A DNA stretch of 64,000 bases, taken from assembly GCA_007844125.1 (NCBI GenBank), contig CM017562.1:59899029-59963028 (forward strand), read 5' to 3'. This DNA comes from Sinonovacula constricta (Eukaryota; Mollusca; Bivalvia; Cardiida; Solecurtidae). The position numbers and the translations under genes are program-made. Position 1 is the first letter of the stretch; each line of letters starts with the position of its first letter. This document shows positions 49,301 to 60,889 of this stretch, piece by piece. The notes below the pieces were generated by a model. It did no database searches. It worked only from the letters and a program-made list of their open reading frames with translations, and was not told the DNA's origin.

Positions 49301-51045
49301 ATGAGTTTCCATGCACCAATGGATTGATTCTGTTCATCAATCAGCATGCTCCTATGGTCCTGAGTCATGGAACACACCTGTACTGCCACCTGGCCTTAGT
49401 TCCCATGCACCAATGGATTGATTCTGTTCATCAGTCAATATGTTCCTATGGTCCTCAGTCATGGAACACACCTGTACCACCACCTGGCCTGAGTTCCCAT
49501 GCATCAATGGTTTGATTCTGTTCATTAATCAGCATGTTCCTATGGTCCTGGAACACACCTGTACAGTCACCTGGCCTGAGTTCCCATGCACCAATGGATT
49601 GATTTTGTTCACCAATCAGCATGTTCCTTTGGTCCTGAGTCCTGGAACACACCTGTACCACCACCTGGCCTGAGTTCCCATGCACCAATGGTTTGATTCT
49701 ATTCAACAATCGGCATGCTCCTATGGTCCTGAGTCATGGAACACACCTGTACAGTCACCTGGCCTGAGTTCCCATGCACCAATGGTTTGATTCTATTCAA
49801 CAATCGGCATGCTCCTATGGTCCTGAGTCCTGGAACACACCTGTACCACCACCTGGCCTGAGTTCCCATGCACCGATGGTTTGATTCTATTCAACAATCG
49901 GCATGCTCCTATGGTCCTGAGTCATGGAACACACCTGTACAGTCACCTGGCCTGAGTTCCCATGTACCGATGGTTTGATTCTATTCACCAATCAGCATGT
50001 TCCTATGGTCCTGAGTCCTTGAACACACCTGTACCACCACCTGGCCTGAGTTCCCATGCACCAATGGTTTGATTCTATTCACCAATCAGTATGCTCCTAT
50101 GGTCCTGAGTCATGGAACACACCTGTACAGTCACCTGGCCTGAGTTCCCATGCACCAATGGTTTGATTCTATTCACCAATCGGCATGCTCCTATGGTCCA
50201 GAGTCCTAGAACACACCTGTACAGTCACCTGGCCTGAGTTCCCATGCACCAATGGATTGATTCTGTTCATCAGTCAGTATGCTCCTATGGTCCTGAGTCC
50301 TGGAACACACCTGTACAGTCACCTGGCCTGAGTTCCCATGCACCAATGGATTGATTCTGTTCATCAGTCAATATGCTCCTATGGTCCTGAGTCCTGGAAC
50401 ACACCTGTACCTCCACCTGGCCTTAGTTCCCATGCACCAATGGATTGATTCTGTTCATCAGTCAGTATGCTCCTATGGTCCTGAGTCCTGGAACACACCT
50501 GTACCACCACCTGGCCTGAGTTCCCATGCACCAATGGATTGATTCTGTTCATCAGTCAATATGCTCCTATGGTCCTGAGTCCTGGAACACACCTGTACAG
50601 TCACCTGGCCTGAGTTCCCATGCACCAATGGATTGATTCTGTTCATCAGTCAATATGCTCCTATGGTCCTGAGTCCTGGAACACACCTGTACCACCACCT
50701 GGCCTGAGTTCCCATGCACCAATGGATTGATTCTGTTCATCAGTCAATATGCTCCTATGGTCCTGAGTCCTGGAACACACCTGTACTGCCCCCTGGCCTG
50801 AGTTCCCATGCACCAATGGTTTGATTCTGTTCATCAGTCAGTATGCTCCTATGGTCCTGAGTCCTGGAACACACCTGTACCACCACCTGGCCTGAGTTCC
50901 CATGCACCAATGGATTGATTCTGTTCATCAGTCAATATGCTCCTATGGTCCTGAGTCCTGGAACACACCTGTACAGTCACCTGGTCTGAGTTCCCATGCA
51001 CCAATGGATTGATTTAATTTATCAATCAACATACCCCCAGAGTAC
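46345..51045. repeat. Satellite array with 94 bp unit, about 50 copies
   Basis: The largest array in the window. The unit runs 'ctcctatggtcctgagtcct', 'ggaacacacctgtaccacca', 'cctggcctgagttcccatgc', 'accaatggattgattctgtt' and 'catcagtcaatatg', 94 bp in all with hardly any length change. Variant positions are shared between non-adjacent units: 'caccttt' for 'ctcctat', 'tactgccccctgg' or 'tacagtcacctgg' for 'taccaccacctgg', and 'attcaacaatcggcatg' for 'gttcatcagtcaatatg'. Outer units are more diverged. Because 94 is not a multiple of 3, each unit is read in successive frames, giving many 62-codon frames on the minus strand (MNRINPLVHGNSGQVVVQVC...). These are repeat artefacts. Confidence 0.95.
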
Positions 51046-53142
51046 TGGCATAACACATAAAAGCTGCTGACATGGTCAATTATCCTCACCCATACATTAA
51101 TTCAACAAGGAAAGCATTCATGCGAAGCATCAAAGGTCGACACAACAATGAAAATTAATATTTATTAGAAAGTTAGAGATGACTGATTTAAATTATTAAG
51201 TGAACATTAAAATCTCTGGAATAATTTAATTCTGGTATATAAGGCTACTTATATGTTCAATCCTAAAAAAGGGACAAACATGTCTTCATTAACAAGTATA
51301 ACCGTCAGATGTACATTAATGTTTAGAAATTTAAAAAGTAAAAATACCTCCTTTGCGTGGAAGTTACAAACCAAGAATAAATACAAATAACAGGTGCGTA
51401 GCTGATTGTACTCTGAATACGCAGCTGCGTACACATGATTACATTACAAAATAATGAAAACACATGAAGATAAAATCTGCAGTTAATATCTTATCCTAGA
51501 AAGGGTAAGCTGTTTATTTATTGCGATCAATTTGCACACAAAACGAAAAGATGTAAAACAGCTATATAATAAATTTATTAACCTTCTGTAGGGACACGTT
51601 TTGTATTTCTTATATAAGAACTCGGATAATTCCGTTCTCAGGACGATCACGCCTAAGTAGTATCTGGTAGGGGAATATGTTCAGAATTGTAACTTTTCGT
51701 TTGTCCATTAATAGTAAGTTTTCATGTTTCGTTAGACAAACAGTGGTTACTGCATTTAACATCTTTACATTTATCTTTTCCGTTCGGAAGACCTACAAGT
51801 TGCTAGTCAGTATTGCTGCCAATAACAAATTAATGGTGATCATTATAAACCACATCATAGAAGTTTGGGGGTCATTCAGAATGGCAAAGGGTCATACTTA
51901 CAATGTATAGATATACATGGTATTTTAGAAACATATTTCAATGTATATATTCATATTTTAAGTTGCTATATAACTTACATAGTGAGTGGAGTAACGTTAA
52001 AAAATACCAAATTCCATTTGCAATAGTTTTCTATTTGTTCAGTCTGCAAAAGAGCAAATCTTCTATTTATTACAAGCTTTCCAGTTTAGAGAAATAGATA
52101 TGAGATTATTATCTGTCAGCATTTTGATTCCAGACTGCAGCTAAATCTTGATTGTATAGGTTTTCTTTAAAACAATTTATCTTATACACATGACAATGTG
52201 ATTTGTCATACCATTATTAGTCGTAACATATTCTGTATTGGTAAACTGTCAAGTAGAAAAGTCACATGATAGCCTCTTAGCTTCAATAGGCAAGATACTC
52301 GCCAAAACAAGAATATCCTGTGCAAACAATATACTAGTCATTTGGTCACTGAATTGTTTGCATTTTACAATAGAAATAAAGGTATATTGACCACCTTCGC
52401 ATAGCTAAAAATGGTTTTCAATGACTTCCAAATACTTTTTTAATTTCCTTGTAATTTCATCCTTTCCGATGAGGAGCGAGGATAGGTTTGTACATAATTC
52501 CCATTTTGTTGATTGTTAAGAATCCCTGGGCTGACATCGAGTCTTCGTTCAGTGAAATAATGTGATACAGAAGAACACAGCAATTTATTTATTTTCTGTT
52601 TGTCATAATCTTATGCTGATAAAATTGATGAGTGAGTTCAGTACCACGACAATGTTTAAAGCAAAAGTTAAAAGGGGGATCAAATTAACCCAGAGTCAAC
52701 ATTGGTTGTGCTATGTTTTGTACTCCAGGAACGATCATTTCAGTTGCAGAAATGCTGATTTAACTTAAAATGTTTGTTGCGTCACGAAAAACCCAATATG
52801 TTCTTATGACTGCGAAAAACTTCATAGACATTCACATTTGTTCAGTCACGGGACTTACTGACATTAATTCGTGACTAAATCGTTCTGGGTTTTCCTACTA
52901 ATTCGACTTATTCCACAATAACCACTTTTCTGTTGTAGTTAAATTCTTCGTTTTCTCCATATCGTTATAATTTCTTGAAGACACGGTAACATTGTCATGC
53001 TTTCGTAAAAACGGTTTATTCCTTGTTATAAAGAATAAGTGTCGATCAAATTGTACATAAATGGACATAACAAGAAAATTGGCGCTTGTGTTTGGGTGTC
53101 GCCACTATAAAAGTCTAACTCTGGAATAAAAAAATCCTTGTT
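51046..53142. other. AT-rich non-genic stretch
   Basis: No gene or repeat structure supported. Frames at 51677-51910 and 52562-52768 have no recognisable features. Confidence 0.55.
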
Positions 53143-53146
53143 TTAA

Positions 53147-53977
53147 AGGTGGCATCCGACTCTTTGGTCCAACAATATTTTCGTTAAACATCATAATAAA
53201 CCATTGCAACAGATCTCGCAAAAAATATAGTTTCCATGTGATGTCATAGGCACTGATAAGACAGTTTAAGGCAGCCATCTTAGAAGGCAGAAGCTAATGC
53301 AGGCCGAAATCTTGAAACATGTGCTGTATTAAACTCACCACTGTGTTTTGATTTCTCAGTCTATTTTACTGAAATTTATATCAAATTGAACAGCATTTAT
53401 GAAGTATTTTAAATATCAAAACTATATTTTGATTGTTTAAAAGGTAAACACAATACAACCAAAAAAGTTACACTGTTAATTTTGTTTAAGGATGAGCCAA
53501 TAATAAGGATGAGCCAGTAATTTTATTTATTTCTGTGTAATAATTCTTTGTGCATTTATCTATTTTAAAAATATTGCATTCCAAAAGTATGAACTTCAAG
53601 AACTTTCCAATGATGTACAGCATTAAATTTTTGGACCACAAATGAAGAAATTACAAGAAAATAGAATTTACGCTTCTATACAATTCATCTGAAAATCAGT
53701 TGGAAGTTGCCATCAAAGATGGCTGCCAAGATAAAAGATCTTCACTGATGTGCAATCTATCTATGCTGTTTATTCATGTCCTACATCGGTCGGAAAAGTG
53801 AACCATAACACAGTTAGCTATTGTTAAACCAAGAAAACCATGTGGCCATTAACATTTTTTAGTTCATCCACATCATCCGCTGTGACGTTGACGTCTTTTT
53901 CAGCAGTAATATCAATCGTTCTTAATTACAGATATTGTTACATATATAAAATGTAGGCAAACTGTCGGATACCACCT
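53147..53977. mobile_element. TTAA-flanked non-autonomous DNA transposon
   Basis: TTAA at 53143-53146 is followed by AGGTGGCATCCGAC. The other end, before TTAA at 53978-53981, is the reverse complement of AGGTGGTATCCGAC, so 13 of 14 terminal bases match. Length is 831 bp. TTAA duplication with AG-starting inverted repeats is typical of Kolobok; piggyBac also uses TTAA but usually starts with CC. No transposase is encoded, so it would depend on a related element elsewhere. It lies just outside the hAT-like element. Confidence 0.7.
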
Positions 53978-54086
53978 TTAACGTTAAATGTGTGTACTAT
54001 AGCATGTTACTTCAAATCTAGTTGTATCTTGATACTAAAATGTCCCTAGAAACAAACAAAAATACAATCTAGGAGCTATGTGTACA

Positions 54087-54092
54087 CATCAT
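54087..54092. repeat. Possible target-site duplication, left (CATCAT)
   Basis: CATCAT immediately precedes the left inverted repeat and the same six bases follow the right one at 58356-58361. Most hAT elements make 8 bp duplications; here only six match. Confidence 0.5.
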
Positions 54093-54107
54093 CAGTGTAC
54101 TCCAGAA
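54093..54107. repeat. Left terminal inverted repeat of hAT-like element
   Basis: CAGTGTACTCCAGAA. It differs from the right repeat at one base (A for T at position 7). Confidence 0.8.
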
Positions 54108-54326
54108 AATAAAAAGTAGCAGGCTATTTTTTGAAAGTAGCAGGCTGCATTATCATATGGGAAGCGGCGAGGGGGAGGGTGTGGGAGGGGTTTCGCCTCC
54201 TGCTAGGAGATTTTTTGTTTAAACGGTGCAGAATGGTGCATTTTGGTGCATTTTAAAGCTATTTTGTTGTCTTTTAAAAGCTACATTTTTATACAAAACC
54301 AAAACCATTGTTCAAAATTTATCACT

Positions 54327-54332
54327 TTTATT
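54327..54332 (-). terminator. Polyadenylation signal of the hAT-like transposase
   Basis: AATAAA on the minus strand, about 10 bases after the TAA stop of exon 3. It is the only canonical hexamer close to the stop. Confidence 0.6.
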
Positions 54333-54342
54333 AAATGACAGT

Positions 54343-57300
54343 TTAAAGATCAGAGTCATCAAACTCAACTCCAGATAAGTCAGATTCTGCCATATCAAGA
54401 GAAAGAAGAGCATTTTTGAAACAGTCCTCATCTCCAGTGACTTGTTGGACCTGCACCTGGACATGCTGATCTAATTCTTCAACAGTGGTGATGTAACTGT
54501 CTTCATCATTCAGTTGCAAACCTGTAAAATTGAATTCAATAAAAGTGCACTAAATACCAGGTGTATTGTGTTATTTTGTCACAAGTAGAAGAAAGCTAAT
54601 ATTTTACTTTAATTTCTTAATCTTTAATTCCAGTACCTATATCAATTTTTATGTTCATTACCTTAAATTAAAGAAGTTAGAATACTAGTTAAAATTGAAA
54701 ACTTATCAATTAAACAAATTTACAATCTACATTTTTTTTTTAAATTTCTACAGTTTTTGCATTTAACTAACCTTCACAGTCTGTTTGTACCCCGCATTCT
54801 GCTGTGGCCATTGGGTAACAGAGACTGTCAGTGTGTTGAGATCCACCTACCAGCGGGAGTCTCTTTAGTGGAGGAAGGTTCCGTACGTGTGTTTTCCTCC
54901 AAATGTTTGTGGCCTCCATAAGTAAATCATGACACTCAACAGACTTCTGGTGTGGTCCATTGAGAGTGATGTGGAGTAGACTGGTCAACATGTCATTTTT
55001 CAGTAAACTTCTTAGTCTGGTTTTCACCCGTTTCACTTCACTTGCTGCACGCTCTACGACTGCATTTGACAGTGGCTGTGTCAAACATATCTGTGCAAGT
55101 TCAACAAGCCTGTTGAAGCCAATCTTGTACACTGCCTGCTCTTTTACCAGTTTCCTCAGTACACAGTGGGTGGGTGAAATGTCATTGCCACGCAGAACTT
55201 CCTCTGGTATGTTCCAATCTGCCATTTGGTACTTGAAATTTTGCCATTGAGCGAGAGTCTCATTGGTGTCAAAGTGGAATTGATTGCTCAGTACTTCCAT
55301 TTCATGTTGACCATATTCTGTGAACGCAATATCTCTTTTATCGGGCAAGGCAGTAGGATCAAACACTGAAAATGCTTGAAGAACAGGAGAAGCTTCTAAA
55401 AATCTGCGGTCAAGGTTGCGTTCTAGTGCACAAGTGTAATTGGTAAGAAGACCTGTTAGAAATTTCCGCACTGGATCTGCTTCTGACAGTTCCAATTCAA
55501 GATCACAAAATGCTCCATCAGCCCGAATGGCTAGTGCAAGTTCTTGTTCTATGTCATATGTATTTCTGATTGCTGTGAGAGCAGCTTTGGTTGCTTCCAG
55601 GGCGGGTCTGATGGATGTAAAGCATGTATGGTCTTTCTGGAACAACTTGCTGAGTGCATTCAGGTGTGGAAGGATGGTATTGAACAGAAGTATGCTGCCA
55701 AGAAACTTGCAATTGTTCATTCTCTTAAGGGAGTCCCATTGCTGTAGCATCATGCTCCTTGAACTGCCTCAATGTTATCATCAAAGCTACAAAGTTCCTG
55801 CAAACACTGGCAATGCTTTGACCTGTAGACAGCCATCTGGTACGACATGCTTTCTGTATTTTTACAGCCAATCTCTTCCCCATTTTCTTGCGTTTGTTAG
55901 GATTGGAAGAAAGATCAATTTTGTGAAGGTATGTACAAACTTTAATAAATGCAGCACATCTCTTTGGATATTCTAGCCATTTCCAAACTTGTCGTAAAGT
56001 TGTCTCAACTGTGGTAACATACTTCACTTTATCATTCGAATCGCCACAAGCTAACGCCAGACGGTGACTAATGCAGTGGCTTCGCAGCATAGATTTTGAC
56101 AGATTCTGAAGCCTTACCCCAACTCCACCATGGGCACCTGTCATTACGCTGGCTCCATCAGATCCAAATCCGCATAGATATTGTGTGCTCAGCCCACAAG
56201 CTTTCAGCTCATCGGTGATAAGAGAAGTGATTGTTTCTGCATTAGGACTTTCAGACTTTTCTAGGACATCCTTCACATCAAGAAAATCAAAGTTAGAATT
56301 GCCATGGACATCAACATACCCGACATAGATCAGCAATTGTTCTATTGTAGAACAGTCAGTAACCTCATCAACTTAAATGCTGTACCACTTAGCATTCTTA
56401 ATCTTTTCCAACAGATTTGACTTGATCAGCTGCCCAATGAGAAGGCGCATGTCTTTCTGGCTTCTCTCACTTGTATTTTTGAAGTTCTCCATTTCTTCAA
56501 TACCCAACTGCTTTTGCAAATCTATCAGAGACAACAGCTTTCTGTTTGCTACTTCTTCTTTGCCTAGCCAATAACTAGCTAGAAAAGCATTGAATGTTAC
56601 CTTATCTCTTGTCTCATGGGCTTCCTTATGCTTCAACACTAGACTAGAGTTGCGACGTTCAAGCTCACATTTGAATGTTCCAACATGACTTGTTGCAGTG
56701 CTGTGCTCTGTAATGGCACTGTGCTTGAAATTTGTAGATGGAGAAACGTTGAATGTGTTCAGTTTATTAAATTTGTTGGAAGTGTTGTGAATACGACACA
56801 GAAGACAAAACATGCCGCTTCCTTCAAGGTAAATGAGCCACCAAATTCCTGTATTCTCACAAAAGGCTGTGCTTCTGTCTGTCAACCAGCTGTGTTTAAA
56901 CATGTTTACACTTCGCTTTTTCTTATCTGGATTTTTACTTTTAGGAATTTTATCAGTTCGAATTCTCTCAACTTCAGACTTGGTCAATTCACTACATTTA
57001 CCCGAACACAGATAGAAGCTGTGAAGCTTTCCTTCATTTAAACCAGCATCTTCAAAATACTCTTTCAGTAACTGGGTAGCTTGTGATTCCGGTATTATAT
57101 TTTTACAAACAACTTTTGGAACAGTACTGATCTCTTTTTTAGGAATACCTGTACATGACTGACAGGGTTGTGCTGTTTCAGATTCTTGCAATTTCTCTAT
57201 CTCAGCTTGGGTTTGCTGTAATTCAGGATCCGACCCTGGAAATTTAATGACAAGTTTTAATTACAAGTTTTAGTTTTGTAAATTCAAATTGGAATTTGAC

Positions 57301-57834
57301 CACTTCAAAGGACCATTTCGCAGAATGTATAAGTGATTACAAATAAAATCAGAAGCCAAAGTTCGCAGTTACAACCTGAGTCATGTAACTATAACTCTGA
57401 AATCTATAACATCATACTGCAAAGTAAGATGGTGGTTGGAGATTAAATAGGCTTTTTAACCCTGATTTGATTGTAAAATACTGCAAGTGTTTAAGCCACT
57501 TTTGAAATAAAAGTGATATATTTGGGGGTCTACATCTCTGCTCCAAGTTTATGTTTCTTCAATTATACAGTATCATTCTTTACTTTAAAAAATCATCATA
57601 TTAATTTGTTTTCTTAAAAGTGGAAACAGAGTTTAGTTACTTATTTTCAGGAAAAGATCGATTTCAAATTTTCAGTATTGCTGGATGGGTGGGGTATGGC
57701 ATAGATATGATGGCTATTTTTACAAAATATAATTTCATTGAAGTAAAAGTGTACATATTACCTTTGGTCCAAAAATCTGACATTTTTCTCTGATTTGTTT
57801 GATTATCATTTTTTATTTTCTTTTTTGGTGGCAT
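54343..57834 (-). pseudogene. hAT-like transposase with TTF-type zinc finger, three exons, two lesions
   Basis: A DNA transposase of the hAT superfamily, expected to act in the nucleus on the element ends. Exon 1 is 57834-57762 (MPPKKKIKNDN...KMSDFWTK, basic start), donor GTAATA. Exon 2 is 57235-54772, acceptor 'tttccag', donor GTTAGT. Exon 3 is 54521-54343, acceptor 'ttttacag', acidic tail ending FDDSDL-TAA. Phases agree at both junctions, for about 905 codons. Residues ~138-212 form a TTF-type zinc finger (WLTDRSTAF, CLLC, then His residues). VDEVTD (~313-318) and GFGSDGASVMTG (~384) carry RNase H-fold acidic residues; SHCISHRLALA follows. Residues ~743-785 (LSNAVVERAASEVKRVKTRL) are the C-terminal dimerisation region. 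Lesions: a TAA right before VDEVTD and one extra C at about 55731-55735. It resembles ZNF862-like hAT proteins. Confidence 0.88.
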
Positions 57835-57884
57835 TTCAGAGGCTTATATTTTGCGAATAATGCAGACGAAACATCTATTTATAG

Positions 57885-57975
57885 CTTACTCAATCGGAAC
57901 ACCTGGGATAATTCACGAGGACGGAATTAGCCGAGGAGTTCCGATTGATAGCTTACTGTCACTCGGAACTCCTAT
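57885..57975. promoter_or_regulatory. Inverted and direct repeats upstream of the transposase start
   Basis: 'tcaatcggaac' at about 57891 is matched by its reverse complement 'gttccgattga' at about 57940, and 'atagcttact' occurs on both sides as a direct repeat; 'cactcggaactcct' follows. The block lies 50-140 bp upstream of the transposase ATG, inside the element, where a promoter or transposase-binding site could be. Function is inference. Confidence 0.35.
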
Positions 57976-58340
57976 CTTCGAAGCTTGCTGGAGATCGCCG
58001 AGTAGATACGATTGAGCTTACTGCATGTGCATTTTTCACGGACACACACGACTTCGTTGTTACCAGTTTGGCGGAAAATGTCGACGAAAGACGAACGTTT
58101 AGTAAACTTCGGCATCATTTGAAAACCACGCGTACTGTCTGCATCCGATCTGCGCAAACGGATGCGCAGTAAAACAATAACATCCAAAAAGTATTTTTTG
58201 TCGATACTTTTGTTAATGTATTTTCGGTTTCTGTTTATGCGAAACAGTTTTTTTTTTCGGTGAAAATTATTTTTTTTTTTTTGAGAAAGTAGCCGGCGCT
58301 CATTCCTAAAGTATCAGGCGATACCCCTGGCCGCCTGTGC

Positions 58341-58355
58341 TTCTGGAGAACACTG
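58341..58355. repeat. Right terminal inverted repeat of hAT-like element
   Basis: TTCTGGAGAACACTG, the reverse complement of CAGTGTTCTCCAGAA. It is followed directly by CATCAT. Confidence 0.8.
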
Positions 58356-58369
58356 CATCATATTATGTC

Positions 58370-59130
58370 TAGCTGTGCCCCTTAATAAATATAAAAAGAA
58401 CACCATTTACCGAATTAGGACCCGTAATTTGAGAACGTGTAAATCGCTGAACTTCCGAAATTCGGAACACCTCGCCCATTTTTGCTCGCCTATTCTCTAG
58501 CGAGAATGAGAATGGCCGAGGAGGTCTGCTCGCAAGTGCATTTTTATAGCATCGCAAATAACTGATCAATGATCCTAATCAATAATAAAAATAACTAACA
58601 TTTGTCATTGATCAATATTTTTTGTCTGTTTAAATGTTTCATCTCTTATCTTTATTGTAAAAACAATGAAGAAAAAAGTCACAGAAAATTTTATTTTGAC
58701 TGGGCCGGGATTCGATCTCTGGAGATCGTTAACATCAGAACAAGTCCATAACCACTGTGCTATTCCACGATTGTCATCTGCCTGTGAGTAAAATTTTGTA
58801 TAACGTGCCACTACAGAAGCTATCGATCTATTTTTAGAAATAGAGAAAATAGTAACTTTTGAACGAATAACCAATAGTTTTCATAAGATTTATAAACATA
58901 TTAATACAAAGAACAACTTTACATATAATATAATACTGCAGACATTTAAACCAAATTAGGACCCGTACGTTGGGAATGTGTAAATCGCGAAACTTCCAGA
59001 AATCGGAACGCCTTGTCCATTTTCCCTGGATCATTCTCTACCTAGAATGAGAATGTCTGAGGACATCCGCTCGCATGTGCAATTTTTTTTAGCGTTCCAT
59101 ATATAGGCCGCGCGCTCCAGCGCTTCGCCA
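58370..59130 (+). repeat. Dispersed repeat family A, partial copy plus full copy in tandem
   Basis: 58370-58582 carries the right half of the unit ('aattaggacccgtaatttga', 'gtgtaaatcgctgaacttcc', 'gagaatgagaatggccgagg'). 58583-59130 repeats the whole unit as seen at 1-565, including the tRNA-like block at 58702-58770 and the tail 'cattctctacctagaatgag'. The end is 'tccatatataggccgcgcgc' followed by 'tccagcgcttcgcca'. The hAT-like element ends at 58355, just before the partial copy, so the insertion lies at or near the left part of this tandem pair. Confidence 0.75.
58702..58770 (-). other. tRNA-like segment in repeat family A, copy 2
   Basis: The minus strand reads 'ggaatagcacagtggttatg', 'gacttgttctgatgttaacg' and 'gagatcgaatcccggccc'. 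The A box (TAGCACAGTGG) is good and the B box (GATCGAATCC) is one or two bases off. The acceptor stem does not pair, so it is probably a tRNA-derived promoter relic. Confidence 0.5.
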
Positions 59131-60885
59131 ATAAAGTAACAAGCTGATCCACATTGGTACTCATATGTCACCATTTCACACACTCAGAAGATAGTGCTCT
59201 AGCATGGCCACAACAAACTGTATAAATTGTAAGATTTGATGTAAATGGTCAAATATTGTTTTAATAAGGATTATTAACCAAACAGGAAACAAGTGTAGAG
59301 TAACAGTGATTTTACTACTTATAGTCTTTATATGTAGATTTAGTGATAAACCATACAGTAAAACAACATAAAGAATAGACAGAATGGTACAGACCATTTT
59401 CCAGCTCATTTTCATGACTGTGATGTATTTATAAACAGTTTTTCTGTTATATAATTAGGTTTAATATAAAAAAAAAATGTTTAAGAATTCAAACTTTTTA
59501 ACATACATACTATGTAGTGTTCTCCTTTTATAATGTGAATATAATCTGTGCCTAGGTTACATTTATTGATAAACAGATACACAGATACAGACACTTAGAG
59601 GCCCTGAGCATCTAATTATTAACAATAAGTAAGCATTTTTTATCAACTTGAGTTCAGTACATGCACTATTAGCTTGAGCCATTCTGCAGGATGGCAAGTA
59701 TTTTATGAAGATGAGAAGGGGTAAAGCACTCCTTGGTTTTTGGCTGAATAGAATATTTCCTTTATATAATTGCTGCCAACAGTAGTAAAGCATTGATCTG
59801 CAGAAACTGCTATACTACATTTACTACCAACACAGTGTTCTGTACAACATCTATACTCAAAAAATGTTGCATAAGAATTGATCATGGTACAGCGCATGTA
59901 CTGTTCAAATTTGCTGAGAACAAAACTGCTTCTTAGTTTTCCAAGTTGCAAACCAGTATGCCATTTATTTTAACATGGGTTTTTGAATGACTCATTTTAT
60001 TGTATTTAAAGGTGGGTTGCAGTTCCAGATCAATAACTATTTCATTCATATGCAGATCCTTTAATAAACTACATGTACATAATCAGGCAGACTTAGAAAA
60101 AAAAAAAAAATGTTTATAATATACAGTCAAACCTCAGTGGCACAAACAACCTAGGGACCTACGCTTGAGTTCGACTGAGTGAGATGTTTGACCGATCAGC
60201 ACTGACATCTGGTCATTACTAAGATTGACAAAGAAATGTCACGTTAACACACTGTTTTTAATTAAAGGGACATTGTAAAGTCAAGAGGCTAATAAAAATG
60301 AAAAAAGATACCTAGCTTAAATTACTGTTCCTTAATTAACCTTTTATCACTGTACCAGGTCTTCTGTCAAAAAATATCTTTTTCTTTTTCTTGAACATCT
60401 TGCAGCAAAAATGTGAAAAAAATGCTTAAATGTTTAATAAACATGTTTAAAAATGTACATTATGTTTATTCTGTGAAAGAAACAATACAAATATACACAT
60501 TTCCTTATCGTATGTTTCTTAAGGTATGTCCTATATAAATTGAAAACCGAAGGAGCATATCTTTGTTTTCTGTTCTTTACTACCTCTTAAATTGTGACTG
60601 TATAAAAAAAAAAAAAAAGTCCTCAGTAAACTAGGTATTAGAATGAACTAAATAAAAGCATATCTGAAAACATTCAATAGAATTTTAAATAATTTAGTTA
60701 TATAATAAATAATAGATTAATAATCAAAACATTCTACAATAATAGCAACTAATTTCAATGCAAATCTATCTTATAAGGACTATCTCTCCACAGCAACAAC
60801 CTCTCTACAACAACCACTGTGACTGTTTCCATCCAATGATGCTTTAAAGAGGGAGCATTGAGCAGAAAATAAGTGTGCAGCCTGA
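59131..60885. other. AT-rich stretch with possible transposon ends
   Basis: No gene. At 60121-60200 'tacagtcaaacctcagtggc' and 'aacctagggacctacg' resemble the end of a pogo/Tigger-like element next to TA. At 60265 'ttaaagggacattgtaaagt' resembles a TTAA-flanked element start. Matching opposite ends were not located. Long A runs occur at 60097-60110 and 60605-60618. Confidence 0.4.
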
Positions 60886-60889
60886 TGAG

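Larger units (their letters stand above)
54093..58355 (-). mobile_element. hAT-like DNA transposon, nearly complete
   Basis: A 4263 bp element. Ends are CAGTGTACTCCAGAA on the left and, reverse-complemented, CAGTGTTCTCCAGAA on the right (14 of 15 match), starting CAGTG as expected for hAT. It contains one minus-strand transposase gene of three exons occupying 57834-54343, about 500 bp of 5' flank and about 250 bp of 3' flank. Subterminal copies of 'aaagtagcaggct' lie at about 54113 and 54139, and a variant 'aaagtagccggcg' at about 58286; hAT transposases often bind such subterminal repeats. Ends and structure are intact, but the gene has one stop and one frameshift. Confidence 0.85.

Noticed and set aside
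46360..49709. Many 60-85 codon frames with MNRINPLVHGNSGQ repeats as a gene family
   Set aside because: They arise from a 94 bp unit read through successive frames and end where the third frame meets a stop.
60121..60200. pogo/Tigger-like terminal sequence 'cagtcaaacctc'
   Set aside because: Only one end was seen and no partner end or transposase was found, so it is not listed as an element.
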